The translations under genes were made by a program, and so were the position numbers. Source: Paraburkholderia youngii (GTDB lineage Bacteria > Pseudomonadota > Gammaproteobacteria > Burkholderiales > Burkholderiaceae). Taken from it: a DNA stretch of 64,000 bases. The stretch's first letter is position 1; every line of letters starts with the position of its first letter. Below the pieces are notes generated by a model, which did not search any database, had not been told where the DNA came from, and worked only from the letters and a program-made list of their open reading frames with translations. Location of the stretch: positions 5,578,001 through 5,642,000 of the forward strand of contig NZ_JAALDK010000001.1 in assembly GCF_013366925.1 (NCBI RefSeq), read 5' to 3'. This document shows positions 50,942 through 60,113 of the stretch, piece by piece.

Positions 50942-51580
50942 TCAGCCCTTCTTTCCCATGCCGTTCGTCCACTCGACGATCGGCTGCCACTGCTCGAGAT
51001 CCTTCTCCACGCGACTTTTCGCGACATCCCACAGCGTCAGGCCGTGCGCCGCGAGCTGCACGTAGTTCTGCGTGTCGCGCAGAAAGCCGAGCACCGGCAG
51101 CTTCAATCCCTCGACGAAGCGATGCAGCTGCTCGGCCGAGCGCGTGCGTGCATCGACGCGCATGCCGACCACGCCGATCTCGATCGCGCCCTTCCTGACC
51201 GCCTTTTCCTTCGCGAGCCGCTCGAGAAATTCCTGGGTCGCGAGAATATCGAACATCGACGGCTGGAGCGGCACGATCACCTTGTCGGCGAGATCGAGCG
51301 CAATGTTCATGCGATTGCCATGCAGGCCGGCCGGCGTGTCGACGACCGCGTGCTCGAGGCCTTTCGGCGGCTTGGCCGGCGTGTCGGGATTGACCTCCCA
51401 GGTTTCGATGGTCGGCAGCGTGGAGGGCCGCAATTCGAGCCACGCATGCGCGGAGTGCTGCTTGTCGAGGTCGGCCAGCGCGACCCATTCGCCCTCCGCG
51501 GCGAAATAGCCGGCCAGATTGGTCGATAGCGTGCTCTTGCCCACGCCGCCCTTCGGATTCGCCACCACGATCACCGACAT
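50942..51580 (-). CDS. Orphan ParA-family ATPase
   Basis: A 212-residue ParA/Soj-like ATPase with the deviant Walker A NPKGGVGKST (residues 8-17), Walker B-like HAVVDTPAGLH, and DKVIVPLQPSMFDI. It is short, lacks an N-terminal DNA-binding extension, and has no ParB or centromere gene beside it. Such orphans often position protein complexes (chemotaxis arrays, microcompartments) or belong to MinD-like branches. The cargo is not indicated by the neighbours. It converges on panD. Confidence 0.85.
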   Translation of the reverse strand: MSVIVVANPKGGVGKSTLSTNLAGYFAAEGEWVALADLDKQHSAHAWLELRPSTLPTIETWEVNPDTPAKPPKGLEHAVVDTPAGLHGNRMNIALDLADKVIVPLQPSMFDILATQEFLERLAKEKAVRKGAIEIGVVGMRVDARTRSAEQLHRFVEGLKLPVLGFLRDTQNYVQLAAHGLTLWDVAKSRVEKDLEQWQPIVEWTNGMGKKG

Positions 51581-51825
51581 GAAATCTCCCGGAAAGAAGG
51601 CTGGACCGCTGCCAGCCGGTTTGCCGCGCTATTGCTCCGTACCCGCCGATCCGCTGTAACCGGCGCCGGCGGGCTCCATGAACGCTGCCGTTCGAAGTTC
51701 GGCTTCCAGGTACGCCCACCGGTTCAGCCGTTGATAATATCGACAAATCCCGCGCGGCCGAAACCCCCGCATCGCGAAACGGCCGCCGCAAACCGCCGTT
51801 TTTATCGACAAGGACCTGAAATCTC

Positions 51826-52245
51826 ATGAGCAAACTGCGCCCGGAATACACCGTCGAACGCCTGCAGGAGCGCCAGAAGGGCACGCTGCCGGACCTGCTG
51901 GGCCTGCGCGTGCTGACCGTGGACCAAGGCACGCTGATCGCCGAACTGACCGTGCGCGAGGAACTGCTCGCGCCGAACGGCTTCCTGCACGCGGCCACCG
52001 TGATCGGCCTCGCCGACACCGCCTGCGGCTACGCGTGCATCGCGCATCTGCCCGAAAATTCGCGCAATTTCACGACGGTCGAGCTGAAGAGCAACTTCCT
52101 CGGCACCGCGACGCAGGGCACGATCCGCGCGGTCGCGAAGAGTGTGCACCTTGGGCGCAGCACGCAGGTCTGGGACGCGACGGTCACTGGTCCCGATGGT
52201 AAGACCATCGCACTGTTTCGTTGCACGCAGATGGTGTTGTACTAA
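51826..52245 (+). CDS. PaaI-family thioesterase (hotdog fold)
   Basis: A 139-residue hotdog-fold acyl-CoA thioesterase. The central helix region NGFLHAATVIGLADTACGYA, and the strand sequence FTTVELKSNFLGTATQGTIR, are typical of the PaaI/YdiI group. The usual HGG motif reads LHAA. The acyl substrate is unknown. The SD is not obvious. It converges on cobQ, with an 8-bp-arm inverted repeat (TTTCGATC-C-GATCGAAA, 52270-52286) between them. Confidence 0.85.
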   Translation: MSKLRPEYTVERLQERQKGTLPDLLGLRVLTVDQGTLIAELTVREELLAPNGFLHAATVIGLADTACGYACIAHLPENSRNFTTVELKSNFLGTATQGTIRAVAKSVHLGRSTQVWDATVTGPDGKTIALFRCTQMVLY

Positions 52246-52302
52246 GCGACCCGCCCGCGCAGCAATGGCTTTCGATCCGATCGAAAAGGTCGGCGCAAAG
52301 CG

Positions 52303-53829
52303 TCACCCCAGCGCCGCGAACAGCCCGCGCATATCGACGTGCTCGGCGAGCGTGTCGGCCAGTCGCTCCAGCGACGCCTCGCGCAACGCCGGATAGTCCA
52401 CCGCTTCGGCATCGCTCAACCCCGCCCACGCGAGCAGCGCCGCGCACGCGGTGGGCGTGTCGAACAGGCCATGCACATAGGTCGCGAGAATCTGGCCGTC
52501 GGCGGACAACGCGCCATCGGGACGCCCGAAGTCCGCGCCGCCCTCGCGCGGACCAGCACGGTCGAGCCGCAGCGCCGGCGTATCCAATGCCGGTCCGCGC
52601 GTCTCGCCCATATGAATCTCGTAGCCGGCGACGTCCGGTGCGCCGGGCAGCGCGAGGCGCCCGCTCACGTTCTTCAGCGTCTTGTCGCGCGTGAGCACCG
52701 TCGCATAGTCGAGCCAACCGAAGCCCGCAAAGGTGCCGGGCGCGCCTTCGACGCCATGCGGATCGGCGATCTCGCGGCCCAGCATCTGCATGCCGCCGCA
52801 AATGCCGATCACCCGGCCGCCATAGCGCAGATGCCGCGCGAGCACGTCGCCCCAGCCCCGCGCGCGCAGAAACGCGAGGTCGTCCGGCACGTTCTTCGAG
52901 CCCGGCAGGATGATCAGATCGGCGGCCGGCGGCGGCGTACCCGCGCGCACATAGTGAAAATCGACCTGCGGATGCGCGCGCAACGCGTCGAAGTCGGTGT
53001 GGTTGCTGATGTGCGGCAGCACCGGCACGACCACGCGCAGCAGCCGGCGCGATCCCCCGCTCGCCGCCGCGCGCAGTTCGGGCGGCAGCATGTCCTCGGC
53101 GTCGAGCGTCAGGCCGTGCAGATACGGCACGACCCCGAGCACCGGCTTGCCGGTCTTCGCTTCCAGCCAGTCGAGCCCGGGCTTCAGCAAACCGATGTCG
53201 CCGCGAAAGCGGTTGATGATGAAACCGCGCACCCGCGCCTGCTCGCTGTCGGACAGACACGCGAGCGTGCCGGTCAGATGCGCGAATACGCCGCCGCGGT
53301 CGATGTCGGCGACCAGCACGACCGGGCAATCGACCGCCTCCGCGAAACCCATGTTCGCGATGTCGCGCTCGCGCAGATTGATCTCGGCCGGACTGCCCGC
53401 GCCTTCGACGAAAATCGTGTCGTACGCCGCGCGCAGCCGCGCATACGACTCCAGCACCGCCTCGAACGCGACCGGCTTGTAGTCGTGATACGCGCGCGCG
53501 TCGAGATTGATGCGCGCCTTGCCGTGAATGATCACCTGCGCGCCGCGATCGCTGGTCGGCTTCAGCAGCACCGGGTTCAGATCGGTGTGCGCGTCGATGC
53601 CCGCGGCGAGCGCCTGCAATGCCTGTGCGCGGCCGATCTCGCCGCCGTCGACGGTGACCGCGCTGTTCAGCGCCATGTTCTGCGGCTTGAACGGCGCGAC
53701 GCGCGCGCCCGCGCGCCGCGCGAGGCGGCACAGTCCCGCGACCAGCGTGCTCTTGCCCGCGTCGGACGTGGTGCCCTGGATCATCAGCGTGCCGCGAGGC
53801 ACGGGCAGGGTGTCGGGGGAAATGGGCAT
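52303..53829 (-). CDS. cobQ: Cobyric acid synthase
   Basis: A 508-residue glutamine-dependent amidase that amidates four carboxylates (b, d, e, g) of adenosylcobyrinic acid a,c-diamide. The N-terminal P-loop-like domain ([40 protein letters not shown]) is followed by a class I glutaminase-like domain with the nucleophile Cys344 ([10 protein letters not shown]) and the partner His453 (YVHGLFD). ATG 53829 fits the family start. It is divergent from cobU, with 89 bp between the starts. Confidence 0.95.
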   Translation of the reverse strand: MPISPDTLPVPRGTLMIQGTTSDAGKSTLVAGLCRLARRAGARVAPFKPQNMALNSAVTVDGGEIGRAQALQALAAGIDAHTDLNPVLLKPTSDRGAQVIIHGKARINLDARAYHDYKPVAFEAVLESYARLRAAYDTIFVEGAGSPAEINLRERDIANMGFAEAVDCPVVLVADIDRGGVFAHLTGTLACLSDSEQARVRGFIINRFRGDIGLLKPGLDWLEAKTGKPVLGVVPYLHGLTLDAEDMLPPELRAAASGGSRRLLRVVVPVLPHISNHTDFDALRAHPQVDFHYVRAGTPPPAADLIILPGSKNVPDDLAFLRARGWGDVLARHLRYGGRVIGICGGMQMLGREIADPHGVEGAPGTFAGFGWLDYATVLTRDKTLKNVSGRLALPGAPDVAGYEIHMGETRGPALDTPALRLDRAGPREGGADFGRPDGALSADGQILATYVHGLFDTPTACAALLAWAGLSDAEAVDYPALREASLERLADTLAEHVDMRGLFAALG

Positions 53830-53906
53830 TCGGATCACGGCGGTGCAGGTGAAAGGTGGACAGTGGCGTTGCAATGGAATCGAGCGGCATTATCCCATCG
53901 CGCCGG

Positions 53907-53912
53907 TACAAT
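53907..53912 (+). promoter_or_regulatory. -10-like hexamer just before the cobU ATG
   Basis: TACAAT ends 6 bp before the ATG at 53919, the spacing expected if cobU mRNA began at its start codon (leaderless). No good -35 at 16-18 bp is visible. There is no SD before the ATG. Confidence 0.35.
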
Positions 53913-53918
53913 CAGAGC

Positions 53919-54473
53919 ATGACTCCCCGCGACCTCACCTTCGTCCTCGGCGGCGCCCGCTCGGGCAAGAGCGCGCATGCCGAGCGGCTCGCCAGCGACA
54001 GCGCCCTCCCCGTCACCTACATCGCCACCGCCCGCGTCACCGACGACGCCGAATTCAACGCGCGCATCGCGCATCATCGCGAGCGGCGGCCCGCGCATTG
54101 GGGGCTCGTCGAAGCGGACGACGATCTCGCGGGCGCGCTCGCGCAACACGACGCGCCGGGCCGGTGTCTGCTGATCGATTGCCTGACGCTGTGGCTCGCC
54201 AACCTGCTGTGTCCCGCCGACGGCGCCGCGCCGCCGCTGTCGCACTACTACGAGCAGGCCTCCGCGTTCGAGGCGGCGCTCGCCGGCGCGCGCGGCAAGA
54301 TCATCGTCGTCAGCAACGAGATCGGGCTCGGGGTCGTGCCGCTCGGCGAAGCCACCCGTCTTTACGTCGACGAACTCGGCCGCCTCAATCAGCGCATCGC
54401 CGCACTGAGCAGCGCGGCCACGCTGATGGTCGCGGGACTGCCGCTCGCGCTGAAAAGCGCGAGCCGCGCGTAA
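53919..54473 (+). CDS. cobU: Bifunctional adenosylcobinamide kinase / guanylyltransferase
   Basis: A 184-residue enzyme (CobU/CobP) that phosphorylates adenosylcobinamide and transfers GMP to form AdoCbi-GDP in nucleotide-loop assembly. Walker A is [16 protein letters not shown], and later motifs are [34 protein letters not shown] and [16 protein letters not shown]. The stop TAA overlaps the cbiB start (TAATG), implying coupling. It heads cobU-cbiB-cobD-btuF. Confidence 0.95.
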   Translation: MTPRDLTFVLGGARSGKSAHAERLASDSALPVTYIATARVTDDAEFNARIAHHRERRPAHWGLVEADDDLAGALAQHDAPGRCLLIDCLTLWLANLLCPADGAAPPLSHYYEQASAFEAALAGARGKIIVVSNEIGLGVVPLGEATRLYVDELGRLNQRIAALSSAATLMVAGLPLALKSASRA

Positions 54474-55414
54474 TGCCGCCGCTGACGATGCCGCTGATCG
54501 CGACGCTCGCGGTCGCGGGCGTCGCCGTCGATCGCTGGTTCGGCGAGCCAAGCAGCCGGCATCCGCTGGTCGGCTTCGGCAACTGGGCTGCGCGCATCGA
54601 GGCGCGCTTCAATCACGACCGGCGTCTGCGGCTCAAGGGGCTGCTCGCGTGGGCGCTCGCGGTGCTGCCGCCGGTGCTGATCGCGTGGTGGCTGGTCGCC
54701 GTGCTGCCGTTGTTCGCGGCCTGCGCGCTGCATGTCGCGCTGCTGTGGTTCGCGCTCGGCGCGCGCAGCCTGCGCGATCACATCGCGCCGATCTCGAGGG
54801 CGCTCGGCCAGCACGATCTCGCCACCGCACGGGAGTTGACCGCGCGGATCGTGTCGCGCGACACCAGTCAGTCCGACGAAGCCGCGCTCGCGCGCGCCGC
54901 GGTCGAATCGGCGCTCGAAAACGGCAACGACGCGATCTTCGGCGCGCTGTTCTGGTTCGCGCTCGCGGGCGGGCCTGGCGCGCTGGGCTTTCGCCTCGCC
55001 AATACGCTCGACGCGATGTGGGGTTATCGCACGCCGCGCTTTCTGCGCTTCGGCTGGGCCGCCGCGCGCATCGACGACGTGCTGAACTGGATTCCCGCGC
55101 GGCTGACCGCCACCAGCTACGCGCTGCTCGGCGACACGCTGACCGCATGGCGCTGCTGGCGCGAGCAGGCGCCCCGCTGGGACAGCCCGAACGCGGGACC
55201 GGTGATGGCGTCCGGCGCCGGCAGCCTGAACGTGCTGATCGGCGGCCCCGCCGTGTATCACGGCACGCTCGAGCATCGGCCGACGCTGGGCTTCGGGCAT
55301 CGCGCCGAGGCGCGTCATGTGGGCGCCGCGTTGATGCTGGTCGAACGCACGGTGATTCTGTGGCTGGCCGTACTGATCGTGCTGGCCTTGTTGAGCGTGC
55401 CGTTTCATGGCTGA
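54473..55414 (+). CDS. cbiB: Adenosylcobinamide-phosphate synthase CbiB
   Basis: A 313-residue multi-helix inner-membrane protein (CbiB; CobD in the aerobic nomenclature) that attaches aminopropanol phosphate to cobyric acid. Conserved stretches are [52 protein letters not shown] and [13 protein letters not shown]. Its ATG overlaps the cobU stop by one base. It acts between cobQ and cobU products. Confidence 0.94.
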   Translation: MPPLTMPLIATLAVAGVAVDRWFGEPSSRHPLVGFGNWAARIEARFNHDRRLRLKGLLAWALAVLPPVLIAWWLVAVLPLFAACALHVALLWFALGARSLRDHIAPISRALGQHDLATARELTARIVSRDTSQSDEAALARAAVESALENGNDAIFGALFWFALAGGPGALGFRLANTLDAMWGYRTPRFLRFGWAAARIDDVLNWIPARLTATSYALLGDTLTAWRCWREQAPRWDSPNAGPVMASGAGSLNVLIGGPAVYHGTLEHRPTLGFGHRAEARHVGAALMLVERTVILWLAVLIVLALLSVPFHG

Positions 55415-55447
55415 GCGAAACGACACGCGTAGCGATGGGATGAGCGC

Positions 55448-56524
55448 ATGACCGAGCGGACACAAGCGCGCGAACACGCCGCAGGCGATCCGATCGCACA
55501 CGGCGGTAACCTGCACGAAGCGGCGGCGCGCTACGGCATTCCGTACGCACAGTGGCTCGATCTGTCCACCGGCATCAATCCGCACGGCTATCCGGTGCCG
55601 CCGCTGCCCGCCGACGCGTGGCGTCGTTTGCCCGACGAAGGCGACGGCTTCGCCGAGCGGGCCGCGCGCTACTACGGCGCACCCGATGCCGCGCATGTGC
55701 TGCCGGTGGCCGGCAGCCAGGCGGCGATTCGCGCGCTGCCCGCGTTGCTGCCGCGCGCGACGCTCGGCATCGCGCCGCTGACCTACGGCGAGTACGGGCC
55801 CGCGTTCGCGCGCGCCGGACACGAGGTCGCGCCGCTCGACGTGCATCGCGACACGCTGCCCGCCGCGCTCACGCATGTCGTGATCGTCAATCCCAACAAT
55901 CCGACGGCTACGCATCTCGATGCCGCGAGGCTGCTGAACTGGCACGCGCAGCTGCGCGAACGCGGCGGCACGCTGCTGGTCGACGAGGCGTTCGCCGATA
56001 CGCTGCCGGCCGCGCGCGTCGCGTCGCTGGCGGCGCAGACGCAGCGGGACGGGCTCGTCGTGTTGCGCTCGCCCGGCAAGTTCTTCGGGCTCGCGGGTGT
56101 GCGCGCCGGCTTCGTACTGGGCGCGCCCGCCTTGCTCGCCGCGTTGCGCGACAGATTGGGCGCGTGGACGGTCAGCGGTCCCGCGCGTCATGCGGTGAGC
56201 GCCGCGTTCGCCGATGCCGCGTGGCAAACGCGGATGCGTGAGCGGCTGATCGGCGAAAGCGCACGGCTTGCCGGGCTGTTGCATGCGCACGGTTTCGCGA
56301 CTCGCGGCACGCCGCTTTTCGCATGGACCGACGATGCGCGCGCCGCCGCATTGCATGAAGCGCTCGCGCAGCGCGGCGTGTGGACGCGTCTTTTTCCGCC
56401 ATCGCCCCGGGTGCCATCGGCCAGCGTGCGCTTCGGGCTGCCGGGCGATGAGGCCGAATGGACCCGCTTCGAACAACTGCTTCAACAGGCGGTTGATTCG
56501 ATCGATACCGCGCGCTCGGGTTAG
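55448..56524 (+). CDS. cobD: L-threonine-O-3-phosphate decarboxylase
   Basis: A 358-residue fold-type I PLP enzyme (CobD of Salmonella, CobC in aerobic nomenclature) that yields aminopropanol phosphate for CbiB. Features are LDLSTGINPHGYPVPP, VVIVNPNNPTATHLDAARLL, the PLP-binding Asp in TLLVDEAFADT, and the Schiff-base lysine in RSPGKFFGLAGVRAGFVLG. It starts 33 bp after cbiB. A C-terminal zinc-binding extension, seen in some CobD proteins, is absent. Confidence 0.93.
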   Translation: MTERTQAREHAAGDPIAHGGNLHEAAARYGIPYAQWLDLSTGINPHGYPVPPLPADAWRRLPDEGDGFAERAARYYGAPDAAHVLPVAGSQAAIRALPALLPRATLGIAPLTYGEYGPAFARAGHEVAPLDVHRDTLPAALTHVVIVNPNNPTATHLDAARLLNWHAQLRERGGTLLVDEAFADTLPAARVASLAAQTQRDGLVVLRSPGKFFGLAGVRAGFVLGAPALLAALRDRLGAWTVSGPARHAVSAAFADAAWQTRMRERLIGESARLAGLLHAHGFATRGTPLFAWTDDARAAALHEALAQRGVWTRLFPPSPRVPSASVRFGLPGDEAEWTRFEQLLQQAVDSIDTARSG

Positions 56525-56578
56525 CGCACCGTCCTTCGCACCCCAGCCGTTCAACGCTTCGTGATCCGCCCTCGCCCG

Positions 56579-57538
56579 ATGACCCGCTTCACTCGCTTCA
56601 CTCGCTCCGCTCGCTTTGCCGCGCCCGCGCGCCACTTCATCCCTTGGTTCAGCGCCGCAGCGCTCGCTCTAACTGCGCTGAGCGCGCACGCCGCGATCAC
56701 CGTCACCGACGACAGCGGCGCGACCGTCATGCTCGCCGCGCCCGCGCAGCGCGTGATCAGCCTCGCCCCGCACGTGACCGAATTGCTGTACGCCGCGGGC
56801 GGCGGCCCGAAGATGGTCGGCGCGGTGTCGTACAGCGACTATCCGCCCGAAGCGAAACAACTGCCACGCGTCGGCGACAACAAGGCGCTCGACCTCGAAC
56901 GCATCGTCGCGCTGAAACCGGATCTGATCGTCGTGTGGCGGCATGGCAATGCGCAGCGTCAGCTCGAGCGCTTGCGCGAGCTGCACGTGCCGCTCTTTTT
57001 CAGCGAGCCGCGCCGTCTCGACGATATCGCCGTGTCGCTGACGAAGCTCGGCCGGCTGCTAGGCACCTCCGCGAGCGCGGACGCGGCGGCGGCCGCCTAT
57101 CGCGACGACATCGGCCGCCTGCGCGCGCGGTATGCGAATCGCCCCGTAGTCAGCGTGTTTTATCAGGTATGGGACCGGCCGCTGATGACGCTCAACGGCG
57201 AGCACATGATCAGCGACGTGATCACGCTATGCGGCGGCCGCAACGTGTTCGCGGACTTGCAGCCGCTCGTGCCGACCGTATCGACCGAAGCGGTGCTCGC
57301 GGCGAATCCGCAGGCGATCGTCACGGCGGCGCCCGGCGCGACGCAGCCCGACACGACGCTGCCGCAACTCGACGCATGGCGCGCGTGGCCGCGTCTCGCG
57401 GCCGTCGCGAACGACAACCTGTTTGCGATCGACGGCGATCTGATCAATCGCCCCGCGCCGCGCATCGCGCAAGGCGCGCGGCAACTGTGCGAGGACCTCG
57501 AACTGGCGCGCTCGCGCGCAAACAAACCCGCGCCATGA
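56579..57538 (+). CDS. btuF: Cobalamin-binding periplasmic protein BtuF
   Basis: A 319-residue helical-backbone (class III) binding protein for vitamin B12 uptake. The signal peptide ends near ALSAHA|AITVTDDSG. The mature part shows AQRVISLAPHVTELLYAAGG, VSYSDYPPEAKQLPRVGDNK, DLIVVWRHGN and TLCGGRNVFADLQPLVPTVS. ATG 56579 is preferred to a GTG at 56561; the codons after it form a 9-bp periodic Thr-Arg-Phe stretch. Its btuCD partners are on the opposite strand about 3 kb further on. Confidence 0.9.
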   Translation: MTRFTRFTRSARFAAPARHFIPWFSAAALALTALSAHAAITVTDDSGATVMLAAPAQRVISLAPHVTELLYAAGGGPKMVGAVSYSDYPPEAKQLPRVGDNKALDLERIVALKPDLIVVWRHGNAQRQLERLRELHVPLFFSEPRRLDDIAVSLTKLGRLLGTSASADAAAAAYRDDIGRLRARYANRPVVSVFYQVWDRPLMTLNGEHMISDVITLCGGRNVFADLQPLVPTVSTEAVLAANPQAIVTAAPGATQPDTTLPQLDAWRAWPRLAAVANDNLFAIDGDLINRPAPRIAQGARQLCEDLELARSRANKPAP

Positions 57539-57591
57539 CGCGCCGCGGGTCGCGCAAAAAATACGCTCAGTTCTCCGCATGACCACGCGGG

Positions 57592-58182
57592 TCACGCATT
57601 CCATCGCACCAGCGACCACTGCAGCGTCTCGTCGTTACGCCGCAACCAGACGATCCCGGGCATATCGAGCGACCACTGCAGGCAACGCGCGAGCGGCACC
57701 TCCAGCACCCACGACGCGATCGCGCGCATCACCCCCGCGTGCGTGACCACGTACGCGGGCGACAGCTCGCGCGTCAGCGCGAACGCATCGAACCACGCTC
57801 GCACACGCGCGACGAATTGCGCGACGCTCTCGCCGCCATGCGCGCGCGCATGCTCGAAATTGGCGGCCCAGTCGTCGAGCTGGGCGCGATCGATCGTATC
57901 CCAGCGCTGCGCTTCCCATTCGCCGAAGTCCATCTCCTTCAGACGCTCGTCGTGGCTGACCACGCAGCCGAAGTCGTTGGCGATCTCGTTCGCGAGCGCG
58001 GCGCAGCGCGTGAGCGGACTCGTGATCAGCACGCGCGGCGCCGGCACCTGCAAGCTCGCGAGCTTGACCGCCAACGCATTGGACGTGACCTCGGCGCTTT
58101 CCGCCAACGCGACATCACTATGGCCGTAACAAACCCCCGCCTCGAGCGCGACAGCGGGATGTCGAATCAGGACGATATCCAT
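57592..58182 (-). CDS. cobC: Alpha-ribazole-5'-phosphate phosphatase
   Basis: A 196-residue histidine phosphatase. The catalytic RHP motif is in MDIVLIRHPAVALEAGVCYG, the ITSPLTRCAALA loop and KEMDFGEWEAQRWDTI follow, and the second His is in VVTHAGVMRAIASWVL. In this context it removes the phosphate of alpha-ribazole-P or of adenosylcobalamin-P after CobS. It overlaps cobS by 16 bp, and converges on btuF. Confidence 0.9.
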   Translation of the reverse strand: MDIVLIRHPAVALEAGVCYGHSDVALAESAEVTSNALAVKLASLQVPAPRVLITSPLTRCAALANEIANDFGCVVSHDERLKEMDFGEWEAQRWDTIDRAQLDDWAANFEHARAHGGESVAQFVARVRAWFDAFALTRELSPAYVVTHAGVMRAIASWVLEVPLARCLQWSLDMPGIVWLRRNDETLQWSLVRWNA

Positions 58183-58943
58183 GCAAGCCCCACCAGATAG
58201 ATGCTCAATTCGAAGATTTGCTGCGCGAAGCCGAGACAGTCACCGGTATAGCCGCCGATGCGTCTGACGAAATAACGGCCCATCGCGAAGCGCAGCGCCA
58301 ACAGCACGACACACGTGAGCGCGGCGAAACGCCAGTCGGGCGCGCCGGGGCCGTTCGGCCACAGCAGCCACGGCAGCCCGAACAGCGCGGCGCACAGCAG
58401 CGCCAGCCCGCTCAGACGCTGCGCGACCGGCTTGGCTTTGCCCGCGGCGCGCACATAGTCGAGCGTGGCCAGATAACTGATCGCGCACGCGCGGCTCGCG
58501 CCATGCGCCGCAACCATCAGACTTGCGGCGGAAAGCGGCGGCAACGCGGCGAGCGTTTGCCACTTGATCGCCAACGCGATCACGAGCGCGATGGCACCGA
58601 AAGCACCGATGCGCGAGTCGTGCATGATGCGCAACGCATCGTCGCGCGTATAGGCGCCACCGAACGCATCGACGCAATCGGCCAGACCGTCCTCGTGGAA
58701 CGCGCCCGTCACGAGCAGCGACGCGGCCATCGACAGCAGCACCGCGACGCCCGCCGGAAACACGCGCAGCGCGGCCAGATAGACGAGCGCGCTGACGCCG
58801 CCGACCAGCACGCCGACGAGCGGAAAATAGCGCGCCGCCGCGTTCATATAATGCGGCTCGTAGCCGACCCAGCGCGGCACCGGCACACGCGTGAAGTAAC
58901 CGAGCGCCGTGAAGAAATAGCGCAGTTCCGCGAGCGGGTTCAT
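58167..58943 (-). CDS. cobS: Adenosylcobinamide-GDP ribazoletransferase
   Basis: A 258-residue inner-membrane enzyme joining AdoCbi-GDP and alpha-ribazole (phosphate) to give cobalamin. It carries FFTALGYFTRVPVPRWVGYE, the metal-binding-like FHEDGLADCVDAFGGAYTRD and IMHDSRIGAFGAIALVIALA, plus about six helices. The frame extends far upstream, but ATG 58943 (MNPLAELRYFFTALGY) matches the family. It lies between cobT and cobC. Confidence 0.94.
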   Translation of the reverse strand: MNPLAELRYFFTALGYFTRVPVPRWVGYEPHYMNAAARYFPLVGVLVGGVSALVYLAALRVFPAGVAVLLSMAASLLVTGAFHEDGLADCVDAFGGAYTRDDALRIMHDSRIGAFGAIALVIALAIKWQTLAALPPLSAASLMVAAHGASRACAISYLATLDYVRAAGKAKPVAQRLSGLALLCAALFGLPWLLWPNGPGAPDWRFAALTCVVLLALRFAMGRYFVRRIGGYTGDCLGFAQQIFELSIYLVGLAWISS

Positions 58944-59016
58944 GGACGTCTCGAGTGCATGTTCGCTGCGATGCGGGCCGAGCTTCGCGTTGCCGCGAAG
59001 CGTGGGTTCGAGCGCG

Positions 59017-60078
59017 TCACGGTTCGCGATCCGCGACGCCCGCGGAATCGAAGCTGGCCATCTCGTTGAAGAAAGCCGCCGCCGCGCGCAGCAGCGGCAC
59101 CGCGAGCGCGGCGCCCGTGCCCTCGCCGAGCCGCATGTCGAGCGACAGCAGCGGCTGCGCGCCGAAATGATCGAGCATGCGCCGATGGCCGGCCTCGTTC
59201 GACGCATGCGCGAACACGCAGTACTCGCGCACGTCGGGCGAGAGCGCATCGGCGACCAGCAGCGCCGACGTCGCGATGAAACCATCCACGAGAATCGTCA
59301 TGCGCGCCTCGGCGGCCGCCAGAAATGCGCCCGTCATCATCGCGATTTCGAAGCCGCCGAAGGTCGCGAGCACGTCGAGCGGCGCGCTGGCGTCCGCATG
59401 ACGCGCGAGCGCCGCCGCGAGCACGTTGCGCTTCTTCGCGAGCCCGGCATTGTCGAGACCGGTGCCACGGCCGACGCAGTCGTCGATCGGCACGCCGCAC
59501 AGACGGCTCATCAGACACGCGGCCGCCGACGTGTTCGCGATGCCCATCTCGCCGAAGCCGATCACGTTAGTGCCGAGCGCCGCGTGATGACGCACGCGCG
59601 CGGCGCCTGCCTGCATCGCGGCGAGCGCTTCGGCCTGCGTCATCGCGGCTTCGTGCGCGAAGTTGCGCGTGCCGGGCCCGACCGGAATATCGACGAGTCC
59701 GTCGGTGGACGGCAGCGGCGTCGCGATGCCCGCGTTGACCACTTCGAGTTCGAGACCGGCGACGCGGCTGAGCGCATTGATCGCCGCGCCGCCCGCGATG
59801 AAGTTCGCGACCATCTGCGCGGTCACCGCTTGCGGATACGGGCTCACGCCTTCGGCGGCGATACCGTGATCGCCCGCGAACACGATCATCGCGGGCCGCT
59901 GCACGCTAGGACGAGTACTGCGCTGGATCAGGCCCATCTGGCGCGCGAGCGTTTCGAGCCGGCCGAGGCTGCCGGGCGGTTTGGTGCGCGTATCGATGAT
60001 CCGTTGCAGCTCGGCGCGCAGCGTCTGATCGAGCGGCGCGACTTCGGGCAAACCGGCCGGGAGTGGGATGCGAGTCAT
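59017..60078 (-). CDS. cobT: Nicotinate-nucleotide-dimethylbenzimidazole phosphoribosyltransferase
   Basis: A 353-residue enzyme that makes alpha-ribazole phosphate from dimethylbenzimidazole and nicotinate mononucleotide. Conserved are TRTKPPGSLGRLETLARQMG, MIVFAGDHGIAAEGVSPYPQ and the catalytic glutamate region in MRLGEGTGAALAVPLLRA. The length is normal. It is downstream of btuD (35 bp gap) and upstream of cobS, in one probable operon. Confidence 0.96.
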   Translation of the reverse strand: MTRIPLPAGLPEVAPLDQTLRAELQRIIDTRTKPPGSLGRLETLARQMGLIQRSTRPSVQRPAMIVFAGDHGIAAEGVSPYPQAVTAQMVANFIAGGAAINALSRVAGLELEVVNAGIATPLPSTDGLVDIPVGPGTRNFAHEAAMTQAEALAAMQAGAARVRHHAALGTNVIGFGEMGIANTSAAACLMSRLCGVPIDDCVGRGTGLDNAGLAKKRNVLAAALARHADASAPLDVLATFGGFEIAMMTGAFLAAAEARMTILVDGFIATSALLVADALSPDVREYCVFAHASNEAGHRRMLDHFGAQPLLSLDMRLGEGTGAALAVPLLRAAAAFFNEMASFDSAGVADREP

Positions 60079-60113
60079 AGTTGTGATCGAAACAAGGTAT
60101 AGGGGATTAATAG

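Noticed and set aside
53830..53918. Possible cobalamin riboswitch between cobQ and cobU
   Set aside because: Only 89 bp, and no B12-box (GCCACUG-type) sequence.
56579..56620. 9-bp periodic repeat at the btuF 5' end as a regulatory repeat
   Set aside because: Only three imperfect units in the signal-peptide n-region; probably codon-level simplicity.
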